A DNA stretch of 64,000 bases, from assembly GCF_003342675.1 (NCBI RefSeq), contig NZ_CP031148.1:1116001-1180000 (forward strand), in the 5' to 3' direction. Made by a program: the position numbers and the translations under genes. The number at the start of each line of letters is the position of its first letter. The stretch's first letter is position 1. Origin of the DNA: Haloplanus rubicundus. Its GTDB lineage: Archaea; Halobacteriota; Halobacteria; Halobacteriales; Haloferacaceae. The notes under the pieces were generated by a model. The model saw only the letters and a program-made list of their open reading frames with translations. It did not search any database and was not told where the DNA came from. Of the stretch, positions 25,754 to 34,150 are shown in pieces.

Positions 25754-27508
25754 ATGCGACGGGCAAAGATCGTCTGTACGTTGGGCCCCGCCTCCGACGA
25801 CCGGGGAACGATCCGCGAACTCGCGGACGCCGGGATGGCCGTGGCCAGGCTGAACGCGAGTCACGGGACGCACGCGGACCGCGCGGAGGTGATCGACCGC
25901 ATCCACGCGGTCGACGCCGCGGTCGACGATCCGCTCTCCTCGATGCTCGACCTTCAGGGCCCCGAGGTCCGGACCGCGGAGATCGACGACCCCATCGATC
26001 TGCCGACGGACGCGACCGTCCGGTTCGTCGAGGGCGATACGGCGACGCCGGAGGATGTCGGCCTCTCCTACGCGATTTCGACCGTGGAACCCGGCGACAC
26101 CGTCCTCCTCGACGACGGTCGTATCGAGACGCGGGTCGAGGCGGTCGACGGCGACGTCGTGACCGCCCGCGTCGTCTCCGGCGGCGAGTTGGGGAGTCGC
26201 AAGGGCGTGAACATCCCCGGCGTCGACCTGGACCTCGACGTGGTGACCGACCGCGACCGCCGGGACATCGAGGTGGCCGTGGAGGGCGACGCCGACTTCG
26301 TCGCGGCGAGTTTCGTCCGCGACGCCGACGACGTCTACGAGGTGACCGACGCCATCGAGAACGCGGGCGGCGACATCCCGGTCGTCTCGAAGATCGAACG
26401 CGCGGGCGCGGTCGACAACATCGACGAAATCGTCGAGGCGTCCTACGGCGTGATGGTCGCGCGCGGCGACCTCGGCGTGGAGTGCCCGCTGGAACACGTG
26501 CCGATGGTGCAAAAGCGAATCATCCACAGCGCTCAGGACGCGGGCGTCCCGGTCATCACGGCGACGGAGATGCTGGACTCGATGGTCCACTCGCGGCGGC
26601 CGACGCGGGCCGAAGCGTCGGACGTGGCGAACGCGGTCCTCGACGGTACGGACGCAGTGATGCTCTCGGGCGAGACGGCCATCGGCGACCACCCCGTGCG
26701 CGTCGTCGAGACGATGGACCGTATCGTCCGCGAGGTGGAGCGCAGCGACGAGTACGCCGAGACGCGAGAGGGGCGGGTGCCGCCGGCGGCGGAGGGCTCC
26801 CAGACGGAGGCGCTGGCGCGAGCGGCCCGCTTTCTCGCCCGCGACCTCGGCGCCGCGGCCATCGTCGCCGTCTCGGAGTCGGGCTACACGGCACGGACGA
26901 CGGCGAAGTTCCGCCCCGGCGTGCCGGTGGTGGCGACGACGCCCCGAGACCGGGTGCGCCGCCAACTCGCGCTCTCGTGGGGCGTCGACCCCCAGTACGC
27001 CGCCTACCGCGAGGACATCGAGGGGATGATCGACGCGGCGGTCGACACCGCCATCGAGGCCGGCGCCGTCGAGAGCGGCGACACCGTCGTCGTGCTCTCG
27101 GGGATGATGACCGAACTGGAGGGGACGAACACGACGAACATGCTGAAAGTCCACGTCGCCTCGGAGACGGTCGCGACGGGGCGGAGCGTCGCCCGCGGCC
27201 GGGTCGCCGGCCCCGTCTTCCGGTGTCCGGACGGCGACCTCTCGGACGCTCCGGATGGAGCCATCGTCGTCCTCCCGGCGACGTTCGACGGGGAGTTCGC
27301 GGGCGACACCGGTCGGATCGGCGGCATCGTCGACGCCCGGCCGGGGATGACGAGTTACGCGGCGATGGTCGCCCGCGAGCGCGGCGTCCCCATGATCAGC
27401 GGCGCGCCCCTCCCGGACGACGTGGCCGACGGCGCGACGGTGACGCTCCACGCCGACCGTGGGATCGTCTACGAGGGCGACGTGACCCCGCGCGAACACC
27501 AGCGATAG
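25754..27508 (+). CDS. pyk: Pyruvate kinase with C-terminal PEP-utilising-type domain
   Basis: 584 residues. The catalytic part (MRRAKIVCTLGPASDD, VSKIERAGAVDNIDEIVE, VMVARGDLGVE, ITATEMLDSM, MLSGETAIGDHPV) makes pyruvate and ATP from phosphoenolpyruvate. A domain of the mobile PEP-utilising type is added at the C-terminus (IVVLPATFDGEF...VDARPGMTSYAAMVARERG). The position of the phosphorylated His in catalytic relatives (TSHAA) is Tyr here (TSYAA), so the domain is probably structural or regulatory. Such an extra domain is common in Bacillus-type and haloarchaeal enzymes. Confidence 0.95.
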   Translation: MRRAKIVCTLGPASDDRGTIRELADAGMAVARLNASHGTHADRAEVIDRIHAVDAAVDDPLSSMLDLQGPEVRTAEIDDPIDLPTDATVRFVEGDTATPEDVGLSYAISTVEPGDTVLLDDGRIETRVEAVDGDVVTARVVSGGELGSRKGVNIPGVDLDLDVVTDRDRRDIEVAVEGDADFVAASFVRDADDVYEVTDAIENAGGDIPVVSKIERAGAVDNIDEIVEASYGVMVARGDLGVECPLEHVPMVQKRIIHSAQDAGVPVITATEMLDSMVHSRRPTRAEASDVANAVLDGTDAVMLSGETAIGDHPVRVVETMDRIVREVERSDEYAETREGRVPPAAEGSQTEALARAARFLARDLGAAAIVAVSESGYTARTTAKFRPGVPVVATTPRDRVRRQLALSWGVDPQYAAYREDIEGMIDAAVDTAIEAGAVESGDTVVVLSGMMTELEGTNTTNMLKVHVASETVATGRSVARGRVAGPVFRCPDGDLSDAPDGAIVVLPATFDGEFAGDTGRIGGIVDARPGMTSYAAMVARERGVPMISGAPLPDDVADGATVTLHADRGIVYEGDVTPREHQR

Positions 27509-27553
27509 CGGGCGGCCGGTACCCCTTTCCGTCGCTACCTCCTACCGGCGCCT

Positions 27554-27748
27554 ATGAGTGCGCTGTCCGACGACGAACGCGACGACGACGAGTCGCCGTG
27601 GCGGTTCGCCGTCGACGAAGTCGGCGAGGATGCCCCCGAACCGGAGACCATCGACCCCGAGACGCCGGAGGCGGAGAACGTCGTCTTCGTCCTCCTCGGC
27701 GTGGCGCTCTCGGCGCTGATCTTCTACGCCGCGTTCGGCAGTCTGTGA
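27554..27748 (+). CDS. Small single-span membrane protein of unknown function
   Basis: 64 residues: an acidic soluble N-terminus (about residues 1-42, with many Asp and Glu) and one C-terminal membrane span (ENVVFVLLGVALSALIFYAA). It sits 45 bases after pyk and may be in the same transcript. No family function known to me. Confidence 0.7.
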   Translation: MSALSDDERDDDESPWRFAVDEVGEDAPEPETIDPETPEAENVVFVLLGVALSALIFYAAFGSL

Positions 27749-27790
27749 GGTGGCCGCCTTCGCCACGCCACACGTCGCCCCAGCCGACAG

Positions 27791-27796
27791 TATAAA
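27791..27796 (+). promoter_or_regulatory. TATA box of the NfeD-family gene
   Basis: TATAAA lies 30 bases before the ATG at 27821, a textbook archaeal position for a leaderless gene. Confidence 0.6.
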
Positions 27797-27820
27797 CGCC
27801 TCCGGCCCAAACCTCGGCGT

Positions 27821-28438
27821 ATGGTCGTTCCCATGGGCGTCCTCCAGGCGGGGTTCGAACTCGGCCCGGAGACGCTTCCCCTCCTGTTGATCGTGGCGGG
27901 GCTCGGGCTCTCCATCGCGGAGGCGATGGCGCCCGGCGCCCACTTCGCGGTCCTCGGGGTAGCGTTGCTCGCCGCGGGCATCGTCGGCTTCCTCCTCGGG
28001 CCGCTCGCCGGGCCGCTCGTCCTCGCCGTCCTCGTCCTCGTCTTCGGGAGCCTCGCGCTCGCCGGCTACCGCCGGTTCGACTTCTACGGCGACTCGGGAG
28101 CCGGACAGACGAGCGACTCGGCGTCGCTCCGTGGCCGCACCGGCCGGGTGACCGAACGCGTCACCCCGCAGTCGGGAAGCGTCAAACTCGACCGCGGCGG
28201 CTTCAACCCCAACTACGCCGCCCGCTCCATCGACGGCACGATTCCGGAGGGCACCGAAGTGCTGGTGGTCGACCCCGGCGGCGGCAACGTCCTCACCGTC
28301 ACGTCCTTGGAAGACGTGGAGGACGACATCGACGCGGAACTGGCGCGGGGGCGGGCGGCGATGGAGGCGGACGCCGACGCCGACGCCGACGAGGACGCCG
28401 AGACGGCCGACGCCGACGGCGAACCGGAGCGAGCGTAG
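27821..28438 (+). CDS. NfeD-family membrane protein
   Basis: 205 residues: two or three hydrophobic segments between about residues 20 and 80 (LPLLLIVAGLGLSIAEAMAPG, FAVLGVALLAAGIVGFLLGP, LVLAVLVLVFGSLALAGYRR), then an NfeD-type OB domain (LRGRTGRVTERVTPQSGSVK and PEGTEVLVVDPGG), and an acidic tail of alternating Asp-Ala repeats. NfeD proteins partner membrane-microdomain stomatin/flotillin proteins, often encoded nearby, but no such gene is adjacent here. An alternative ATG four codons in is possible. Confidence 0.85.
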   Translation: MVVPMGVLQAGFELGPETLPLLLIVAGLGLSIAEAMAPGAHFAVLGVALLAAGIVGFLLGPLAGPLVLAVLVLVFGSLALAGYRRFDFYGDSGAGQTSDSASLRGRTGRVTERVTPQSGSVKLDRGGFNPNYAARSIDGTIPEGTEVLVVDPGGGNVLTVTSLEDVEDDIDAELARGRAAMEADADADADEDAETADADGEPERA

Positions 28439-28455
28439 CGGCCGGCACCGTGGCG

Positions 28456-28461
28456 TTTAAA
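28456..28461 (+). promoter_or_regulatory. TATA-like box of tfe
   Basis: TTTAAA is centred about 28 bases before the tfe ATG, between GC-rich flanks. Confidence 0.55.
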
Positions 28462-28486
28462 TCGCGGCCGCTCCGAACGGACCACA

Positions 28487-29011
28487 ATGGCTTTTGAGGA
28501 GCTGCTGAGCGATCCGGTGATCCAGAAGTACCTCCACGAGCTCGTCGGACCGACGGGGATGCCGGTCGCCGCCGCGCCGCCGGACGGGGAGGTGACGGAC
28601 GAGGAACTCGCCGAGGAGTTGGGGCTCGAACTGAACGACGTGCGCCGTGCCCTCTTCATCCTCTACGAGAACGACCTCGCGAGCTACCGCCGCGTCCGCG
28701 ACGAGGACTCCGGGTGGCTCACCTACCTCTGGACGTTCGAGTACGAGAACATCCCGGAGAACCTGGAGGAGGAGATGTACCGCCTGCTCGACGCCTTGGA
28801 GGAGCGACTGGAGTACGAACGGACCCACGAGTTCTACCTCTCGGAGCCCGCGGGCATCCGCTTCGAGTTCAGTGAGGCGATGGAGTTCGACTTCCAGTGT
28901 CCGGAGACGGGCGCCCCGCTCGAACCCATGGAGAACGACGATCTCGTCGAGGCGACCGAACGCCGCATCGAGGAGCTTCGGAACGAACTCAACGTGGACG
29001 TCACCCGCTGA
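28487..29011 (+). CDS. tfe: Transcription factor E (TFE, TFIIE-alpha homologue) with a degenerate zinc ribbon
   Basis: 174 residues. It helps open the promoter with RNA polymerase, TBP and TFB. The N-terminal extended winged helix is clear (LLSDPVIQKYLHELVG, VTDEELAEELGLELNDVRRA, LFILYENDLASYRRVRDEDS), followed by a helical linker and the C-terminal ribbon region. In the usual ribbon four Cys bind zinc. Here the first pair position reads FYLSEPAGIRFEF and the second FQCPETGAPLEP, leaving a single Cys, so zinc is unlikely to bind. Its stop overlaps the next ATG by one base. Confidence 0.93.
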   Translation: MAFEELLSDPVIQKYLHELVGPTGMPVAAAPPDGEVTDEELAEELGLELNDVRRALFILYENDLASYRRVRDEDSGWLTYLWTFEYENIPENLEEEMYRLLDALEERLEYERTHEFYLSEPAGIRFEFSEAMEFDFQCPETGAPLEPMENDDLVEATERRIEELRNELNVDVTR

Positions 29012-29679
29012 TGGTCGTTCTCGCAACCAAATGTTACGTCGAGGGGTCGGCGCGGGAGCGGGCACTCGACGGGATGCACTCCCTCGTGGACAACGTCGTC
29101 GGTGACCTCGACGTGGAGTGGGAGGTCGGCGTCCGCCACGACGACTTCGTCTCGGTGACGATCACCGGCGACGACGCGGTGGTCGCCCGCAACGCTCTCG
29201 GCGAGGAGTGGGGCACGGTCGGCACGGGGTTCGAGGACGGCGAGGTCTACGTCGGCACGCTCGAATCGTGGGACGAGGACGGCTTCGTCCTCGACGCCGG
29301 CGAGCGGGTTCGGATTCCGGCCGACGAGTTGGGACTCGGCCCCGGCACCCCGTCCCAGATCCGGGATCGGTTCGGCCTCGTCCAGCACGTGCCGCTCCGC
29401 TTTGTCGCCGGCGACCCGCCGCGGCTGGCTGACGTTGAGCGCGACCGGCTCTTCGAGTGGACGCGGAGCGACAACGGCCGCCTGAACGTCAACAGCGCCA
29501 CGCGGGGCGAGGTGCGGGCGACGCTGAACCGCGCGGGGCACGCCCGCGACGTGGTGACCGTCGAGCGTCTCGGCTTGCTCGAACAGAGCGTCGTCTGCGC
29601 GGAGGGCACCGATCCGCCGGGGCTGCTCGCTAGCGTCGGCGAATACTTGCCCGCGGAGCTCAAATGTGTCATTCCCTGA
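29011..29679 (+). CDS. Conserved archaeal protein paired with tfe (DUF2110-like)
   Basis: 222 residues. Starts MVVLATKCYVEGSARERALD, with alternating strand/helix segments and a middle part DFVSVTITGDDAVVARNALG that reads like an RNA- or nucleotide-binding small domain. The C-terminal half contains LNVNSATRGEVRATLNRAGH. I recall this family as DUF2110, often found next to tfe in archaea, with no proven function. The one-base overlap with the tfe stop (TGATG) supports this start and a shared transcript. A role linked to transcription or RNA is inference. Confidence 0.8.
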   Translation: MVVLATKCYVEGSARERALDGMHSLVDNVVGDLDVEWEVGVRHDDFVSVTITGDDAVVARNALGEEWGTVGTGFEDGEVYVGTLESWDEDGFVLDAGERVRIPADELGLGPGTPSQIRDRFGLVQHVPLRFVAGDPPRLADVERDRLFEWTRSDNGRLNVNSATRGEVRATLNRAGHARDVVTVERLGLLEQSVVCAEGTDPPGLLASVGEYLPAELKCVIP

Positions 29680-29682
29680 GTG

Positions 29683-30471
29683 ATGAACCGCCGGCACCTG
29701 CTTCCCCTCGCGCTCGTCGTCCTCGCCCTCACGTCCGGCTGTGCCGGGTTCTTCGGGTCGAACTCGATCTCCGACGACCGACTCGACGAGGAGCCACCCG
29801 CCCCGTACGTCTGGGACAGCGACGTGAATGCCCACATCACGCTCACGGAGAACGCCCGCTTTCAGGCGGTGTACCGACTGAACCGGTCGTCGGTCGAACT
29901 GTTCCGTCGCGACGGCTTCGGCGGGCGGAATGCGATACCCATCTCGGCGGTCCGCTACCGCTACCCCAACGGGACGGTCATCACGGGCACGGAACTGCAG
30001 GCGCGCGGCGGCGCCGTCGACCGCTCGCGATCGCGCGTGTCGATCACGCTCCCCTCGGGCGCCGAGAGTGGCAAACTCGCCTTCACCTCCGACAGCACGC
30101 CCAAGCGATTCAGCCTCCCGACGTTCGTCAACGGCTCCTACGCGGTCGTGTTGCCGCCGAACCGCCGGGTCGAGGTGTTCCCGTTCGGAAAGGTCACGCC
30201 CGGCGGCTACGAGGTCGAAACCGACGGCGACCGGCGGATCATCCGCTGGGCGAGCGTCGAGACGGACGCCGTCTCGGTCCAGTTCTACCTCCAGCGTGAC
30301 CTCTACATCTTCGGCGGCGCGGCGGCGGTTCTCGCCGTCGTCGGCGCAGTCGGCCTCTTCTACTACAAACGCCGGATCGACGAACTCCGCCGGCAGCGGG
30401 AGGAACTCGGCCTCGACGTGGATACCGAGGACGACGAGTTCCGCGACGATCCGCCGCCGGGGATGGGTTGA
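29683..30471 (+). CDS. Lipoprotein with C-terminal membrane span, unknown function
   Basis: 262 residues. The N-terminus MNRRHLLPLALVVLALTSGC is a lipoprotein signal whose lipobox ends at Cys 20. A beta-rich extracellular domain follows (about residues 45-205), then a membrane span (FGGAAAVLAVVGAVGLFYY) and a charged helical tail (RRIDELRRQREELGLD) inside the cell. Anchoring by both lipid and a C-terminal span is a haloarchaeal style. A GTG one codon earlier is equally possible. It lies three bases after the DUF2110-like gene, so it is probably in the tfe operon. Confidence 0.78.
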   Translation: MNRRHLLPLALVVLALTSGCAGFFGSNSISDDRLDEEPPAPYVWDSDVNAHITLTENARFQAVYRLNRSSVELFRRDGFGGRNAIPISAVRYRYPNGTVITGTELQARGGAVDRSRSRVSITLPSGAESGKLAFTSDSTPKRFSLPTFVNGSYAVVLPPNRRVEVFPFGKVTPGGYEVETDGDRRIIRWASVETDAVSVQFYLQRDLYIFGGAAAVLAVVGAVGLFYYKRRIDELRRQREELGLDVDTEDDEFRDDPPPGMG

Positions 30472-30548
30472 AACGACCCGGTCGGCCGGCACGAACCGCT
30501 CTGCGGTCGTTCGGATCGAGTGTCGATTCGCCCGCGTCGGGGGTGGCG

Positions 30549-30914
30549 TTACGTCGGCCCGACGTATCGGTAGTTCCCGAAGCCCACGAGCGGGAAGAAG
30601 ACGACGCCGAGGAAGGCGAGCCCGAGTCCGAAGCCGATACCTTTGCCGAAGGCGCGAGCGACGCCGGCGTGAATCCGGTACAGCGCGTAGAAGTTCACGA
30701 TTGGGACGATCAGCACCAGCAGCCACCACCAGGCGTTCTCGCCGATTTTGAGCATGACGTACAGGTTGTATATCGGCACGATAGCCTTCCAGCCGGCGTG
30801 ATTGGCCTTCTCGAACACCTGCCACATGCCCGCGAGTTGGATCAGGACGAAGAGCACCTGAATCACGAGGACGAGACCACCAGCCGCGTCGCTACCTTGG
30901 AGGGGGATCGACAT
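30549..30914 (-). CDS. Multi-span membrane protein (signal-peptidase-neighbour type), unknown function
   Basis: About 121 residues (start MSIPLQGSD; an ATG at 30929 would add five residues). Three membrane spans at about residues 12-30, 35-52 and 62-80, plus a fourth hydrophobic part (GKGIGFGLGLAFLGVVFFPL). The segment WQVFEKANHAGWKAIVPIYN is shared by a widespread family of small membrane proteins (DUF5684-like) seen beside signal peptidases in bacteria. Function unknown. It ends with GNYRYVGP. Confidence 0.75.
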   Translation of the reverse strand: MSIPLQGSDAAGGLVLVIQVLFVLIQLAGMWQVFEKANHAGWKAIVPIYNLYVMLKIGENAWWWLLVLIVPIVNFYALYRIHAGVARAFGKGIGFGLGLAFLGVVFFPLVGFGNYRYVGPT

Positions 30915-31067
30915 CACTGACGGGACCATACCGGCCGTGTCGAACGCGATCAAAAGAACATACCGGTTCGACACGCTCACCGTGCCCGGCACGGCGACCG
31001 ATTCCCGCGTCCACTCGCCCCCGTCTCCGTCACGACCCTTTTCACGCCCCGCCGCCTACGACACCCC

Positions 31068-31751
31068 ATGCGAGTCGCGGTCGTCACCGTCGGCGACGAA
31101 CTGCTGTCCGGGGATACGGTCGACACGAACGCCTCGTGGCTGTGTGACCGCCTCGACGAGCGCGGCGTGTCGGTCGAGCGGATCACGACGGTTCCGGACC
31201 GGATCGCCGACATCGCCCGCGTCGTCAACGAGTACCGCGCGGAGTACGACGCGGTGCTCGTCACCGGCGGCGTGGGACCGACCCACGACGACGTGACGAT
31301 GGACGGCGTCGCCGCGGCGTTCGGACGCGAGGTAGTCCCCAACGAGGACGCCGAAGCGTGGATCGCGGAGCACGGCGACTACGCCGTCGCGGACCTGACG
31401 GAGGGGACGACCCACCTCCCCGCGGGGGCGCGGCTCCTCCCCAATCCGGAGGGGGTCGCGCCGGGGGCCGCCCTCGAGGGCGTCTACGTCATGCCGGGCG
31501 TTCCGGCGGAGATGAAGGCGATGTTCGAGACGGTGGCCGCGGAGTTCGAGGGGGAGCCGACCCACGTCGAGATGGTGCGGACGAGCGAACCGGAGAGCGC
31601 GCTGCTCGACCGCATCGCGGCCGTCCGCGAGGAGTTCGACGTGACCGTCGGGAGCTATCCGGGCGACGATGTGCGGCTGAAGGTGATGGCGACGGACGCG
31701 GAGACGGCGGCCGCGGCGGCCGCGTGGCTCCGCGAGCGAGTCGAGGAGTGA
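31068..31751 (+). CDS. CinA-like molybdopterin-binding domain protein
   Basis: 227 residues. It contains the MoCF/CinA nucleotide-binding fold: RVAVVTVGDELLSGDTVDTN, VLVTGGVGPTHDDVTMDGV and the ending MPGVPAEMKAMFE. This corresponds to the N-terminal domain of CinA, which in bacteria has ADP-ribose pyrophosphatase activity. The C-terminal NMN-deamidase domain is missing. It may act in pyridine nucleotide repair; an NAD-kinase-like gene lies just downstream. Confidence 0.88.
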   Translation: MRVAVVTVGDELLSGDTVDTNASWLCDRLDERGVSVERITTVPDRIADIARVVNEYRAEYDAVLVTGGVGPTHDDVTMDGVAAAFGREVVPNEDAEAWIAEHGDYAVADLTEGTTHLPAGARLLPNPEGVAPGAALEGVYVMPGVPAEMKAMFETVAAEFEGEPTHVEMVRTSEPESALLDRIAAVREEFDVTVGSYPGDDVRLKVMATDAETAAAAAAWLRERVEE

Positions 31752-31754
31752 GCG

Positions 31755-31865
31755 TCAGCGGTACAGATACAGCAGCCAGAGGGCGGTGACGAGGAGGCTG
31801 AGCAGCAACACGGCCGCGCCGGTTTCCGCGATGGGGAGGGGTTCCCCGGACTGAAGCGGGATCAT
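31755..31865 (-). CDS. Very small single-span membrane protein
   Basis: 36 residues: a short polar start (MIPLQSGEPLPIAETG), one membrane span (AAVLLLSLLVTALWLLYLY) and a terminal Arg. A TTAAG box lies 26-30 bases upstream on the minus strand (31891-31895), matching a leaderless start at 31865. It is convergent with the CinA-like gene. Its clean span and promoter make it more than a random frame, but no homology is known to me. Confidence 0.55.
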   Translation of the reverse strand: MIPLQSGEPLPIAETGAAVLLLSLLVTALWLLYLYR

Positions 31866-31956
31866 GAGCGGGGGTAGCGACGGGACTCGCTTAAGACTGC
31901 TCATCGCGCGCCGCTGACGCCCGACCCGCGAGGCTTTTCCCCGCGCTACCGTAGGG

Positions 31957-33021
31957 ATGAGCATGCGACTCGGGTTCGTGGTCAACCCCATCGCCGGCAT
32001 GGGTGGACGAGTCGGCCTGAAAGGCACGGACGACAAGGTCGAGGAGGCGCGCGCCCGCGGGGCCACGCCCCGGTCACCGGACCGCGCCCGCCGTGCCCTC
32101 GCGGCCATCGCCGAGACGGTCCCCGACGTGACGCTGTTGACGTGGGGCGAACCGATGGGTGCCGACATCGCCCGCGACGTGGGACTCGACCCCGAGGTGC
32201 TGGGATACCCCGAGGGGTCGGAGACGACGGCGGCCGACACCCGCGCCGCCGTCGCGGCCTTCCTCGACGCCGACGCCGACCTCGTCTGTTTCGTCGGCGG
32301 CGACGGGACGGCCGCGGACGTGGCCGAGGCTCTGGAGGGAACCGAGGTGCCGATGCTCGGGGTTCCGGGCGGGGTGAAGGTATACTCCTCCGTGTTCGCC
32401 GTCTCGCCCGAGGACGCCGCGGACGTACTCGCTTCCTTCGAGCGGACCGAGCGCCGCGAGGTGATGGACATCGACGAGGACGAGTATCGCGAGGGATCGG
32501 TGAACCCGGAACTCCGGGCGGTGGCGTGGGTGCCGGTCGGGGAGGACCTCCAGTCCTCGAAGCAGACGGGCAGCGGGAACGTCGAGGCGGTGGCCGAGGG
32601 GGTCGCCGAGGAGGTCGAACCCGGCGTGACCTACGTCCTCGGCCCCGGCAGTACGGTCGGGGCGGTCAAGGAGGCGCTGGGCTTTGCGGGCTCGCCCCTC
32701 GGCGTCGACGTCTGGCGCGACGGTGAGGTGCTCGCCCGCGACGCGAGCGAGGCCGAAATCCTCGACGTCCTCGGCGACCGAAACGTGATCGTCGTCTCGC
32801 CCATCGGCGGGCAGGGGTTCATCTTCGGGCGTGGCAACCCCCAGCTCTCGCCGGACGTGATCCGGCGATGCGAGGTCGAGGTGGTCGCCTCGCGGTCGAA
32901 ACTCGACGACATCGGGGCGCTCCGAGTCGACACCGACGACCCGGACCTCGACGCCGAGTTGCGGGGGTGGACTCGCGTCCGAGTCGGGCGTTTCGAATCC
33001 CGCCTGCTCGAAGTTCGGTAA
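31957..33021 (+). CDS. ATP-NAD/AcoX-type kinase
   Basis: 354 residues. Opens MSMRLGFVVNPIAGMGGRVG and contains the NAD-kinase/diacylglycerol-kinase type GGDGT motif (LVCFVGGDGTAADVAEAL) and LGVPGGVKVYSSVFAVSP. This corresponds to the COG3199 group annotated as predicted kinases related to polyphosphate/ATP-NAD kinase. NADP synthesis is plausible but not proven for this branch. Late motifs include YVLGPGSTVGAVKEALG and SPIGGQGFIFGRGNPQLSP. Confidence 0.85.
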   Translation: MSMRLGFVVNPIAGMGGRVGLKGTDDKVEEARARGATPRSPDRARRALAAIAETVPDVTLLTWGEPMGADIARDVGLDPEVLGYPEGSETTAADTRAAVAAFLDADADLVCFVGGDGTAADVAEALEGTEVPMLGVPGGVKVYSSVFAVSPEDAADVLASFERTERREVMDIDEDEYREGSVNPELRAVAWVPVGEDLQSSKQTGSGNVEAVAEGVAEEVEPGVTYVLGPGSTVGAVKEALGFAGSPLGVDVWRDGEVLARDASEAEILDVLGDRNVIVVSPIGGQGFIFGRGNPQLSPDVIRRCEVEVVASRSKLDDIGALRVDTDDPDLDAELRGWTRVRVGRFESRLLEVR

Positions 33022-33101
33022 AACCGCCACACATCAATATCTATCATGAGGTATAATGATGCATAGTCAAGATTAAGGTCGCTGGAACAGATAGGTGTGG
33101 T

Positions 33102-34133
33102 ATGGAAACACGGAAAGTGCAACGCTTGGGCCCTTCGACGCTGGCGATGACGCTCCCGGCGGAGTGGGCCAAAGAACACAACGTCGAGAAGGGGGACGAG
33201 GTGTCGCTCCGGATGGGGGGCAAGGGGACGCTCACCGTCCTCCCCGAGTCGGCGAGCACGGAGGGGTCGACGGCGACCATCCACGCCGACAACCTCGACT
33301 CCCGGGCGCTCGAACGCGCCATCGTCGCGCAGTACGTCCTCGGACGGCGGGTCATCCACATCGAGAAATCGGAGGGGGCCCTCGACAGCGAGCACATCAA
33401 CGCCGTCTACCGCGCGGAGACGCAGTTGATGGGGCTCGGCGTCATCGAGGAGACGCCGGAGCGAATCGCCATCCGGTGTTCGGTCGACCCCGAGGACTTC
33501 ACCCTCGACAACCTCCTCGAACGCCTCGAGAACACGGGGAGTACGATGCGTGGCGAGTCGATCAAGGCGCTCGCCCACGGCAACGCCGACCTGGCCGAAC
33601 GGGCGCTGAACCGCGAGCGACAGGCGAACAAGATATTCGTCCTCCTCTTGCGTCTGATCTTCATGGCCTACCAGAACCCGAACCTCGCGCGGGCGGTCGG
33701 TCTCGAATCCGGGTTCCCGCTGATCGGCTACCGGTCGGTCGCGAAGAACCTCGAACTCACCGCCGACAACGCCGAGGACATCGGGAACATCGCCCTGGAC
33801 GCCAAGAACAACACCCTCGACGTGGACGGATCGACGATGCGCCGCATCCGCGAGTTCACCGACCAGGTCGACGAAATCACCGCCACCGCCGTCGAGGCCG
33901 TCGTCGAACGCGACTACGACAAGGCCATCGCCGTCGGGCGGATGTACGAGGAGATCACCGACCGGGAGATGGAACTGATCCGGAGCCTGCCGGACATGCC
34001 GAAAGTCGAACTCCTTCGGACCCGCGAGGTGCTCGTCAGCCTCCAGCAGACCGCGCAGTACGCGATGCGAAACGCCGAAATCGCGGCGAACCTCGCGCTC
34101 AACGAGGAGTCCGAGCACGTCACCATCGAGTAA
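33102..34133 (+). CDS. phoU: PhoU-family regulator with AbrB-type DNA-binding N-terminus
   Basis: 343 residues. Residues 1-50 form a SpoVT/AbrB swapped-hairpin DNA-binding domain (VQRLGPSTLAMTLPAEWAKE, GDEVSLRMGGKGTLTV). Two PhoU helical bundles follow (from about residue 110, including IKALAHGNADLAERAL, and from about 220, including DQVDEITATAVEAVVERDYD). Archaeal proteins of this kind regulate phosphate uptake. No pst genes are in the window, so it may act in trans. It is preceded by an AT-rich gap (ATAATGATGCATAG), its likely promoter. Confidence 0.9.
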   Translation: METRKVQRLGPSTLAMTLPAEWAKEHNVEKGDEVSLRMGGKGTLTVLPESASTEGSTATIHADNLDSRALERAIVAQYVLGRRVIHIEKSEGALDSEHINAVYRAETQLMGLGVIEETPERIAIRCSVDPEDFTLDNLLERLENTGSTMRGESIKALAHGNADLAERALNRERQANKIFVLLLRLIFMAYQNPNLARAVGLESGFPLIGYRSVAKNLELTADNAEDIGNIALDAKNNTLDVDGSTMRRIREFTDQVDEITATAVEAVVERDYDKAIAVGRMYEEITDREMELIRSLPDMPKVELLRTREVLVSLQQTAQYAMRNAEIAANLALNEESEHVTIE

Positions 34134-34150
34134 TCCCCTCTTTTCGACCG

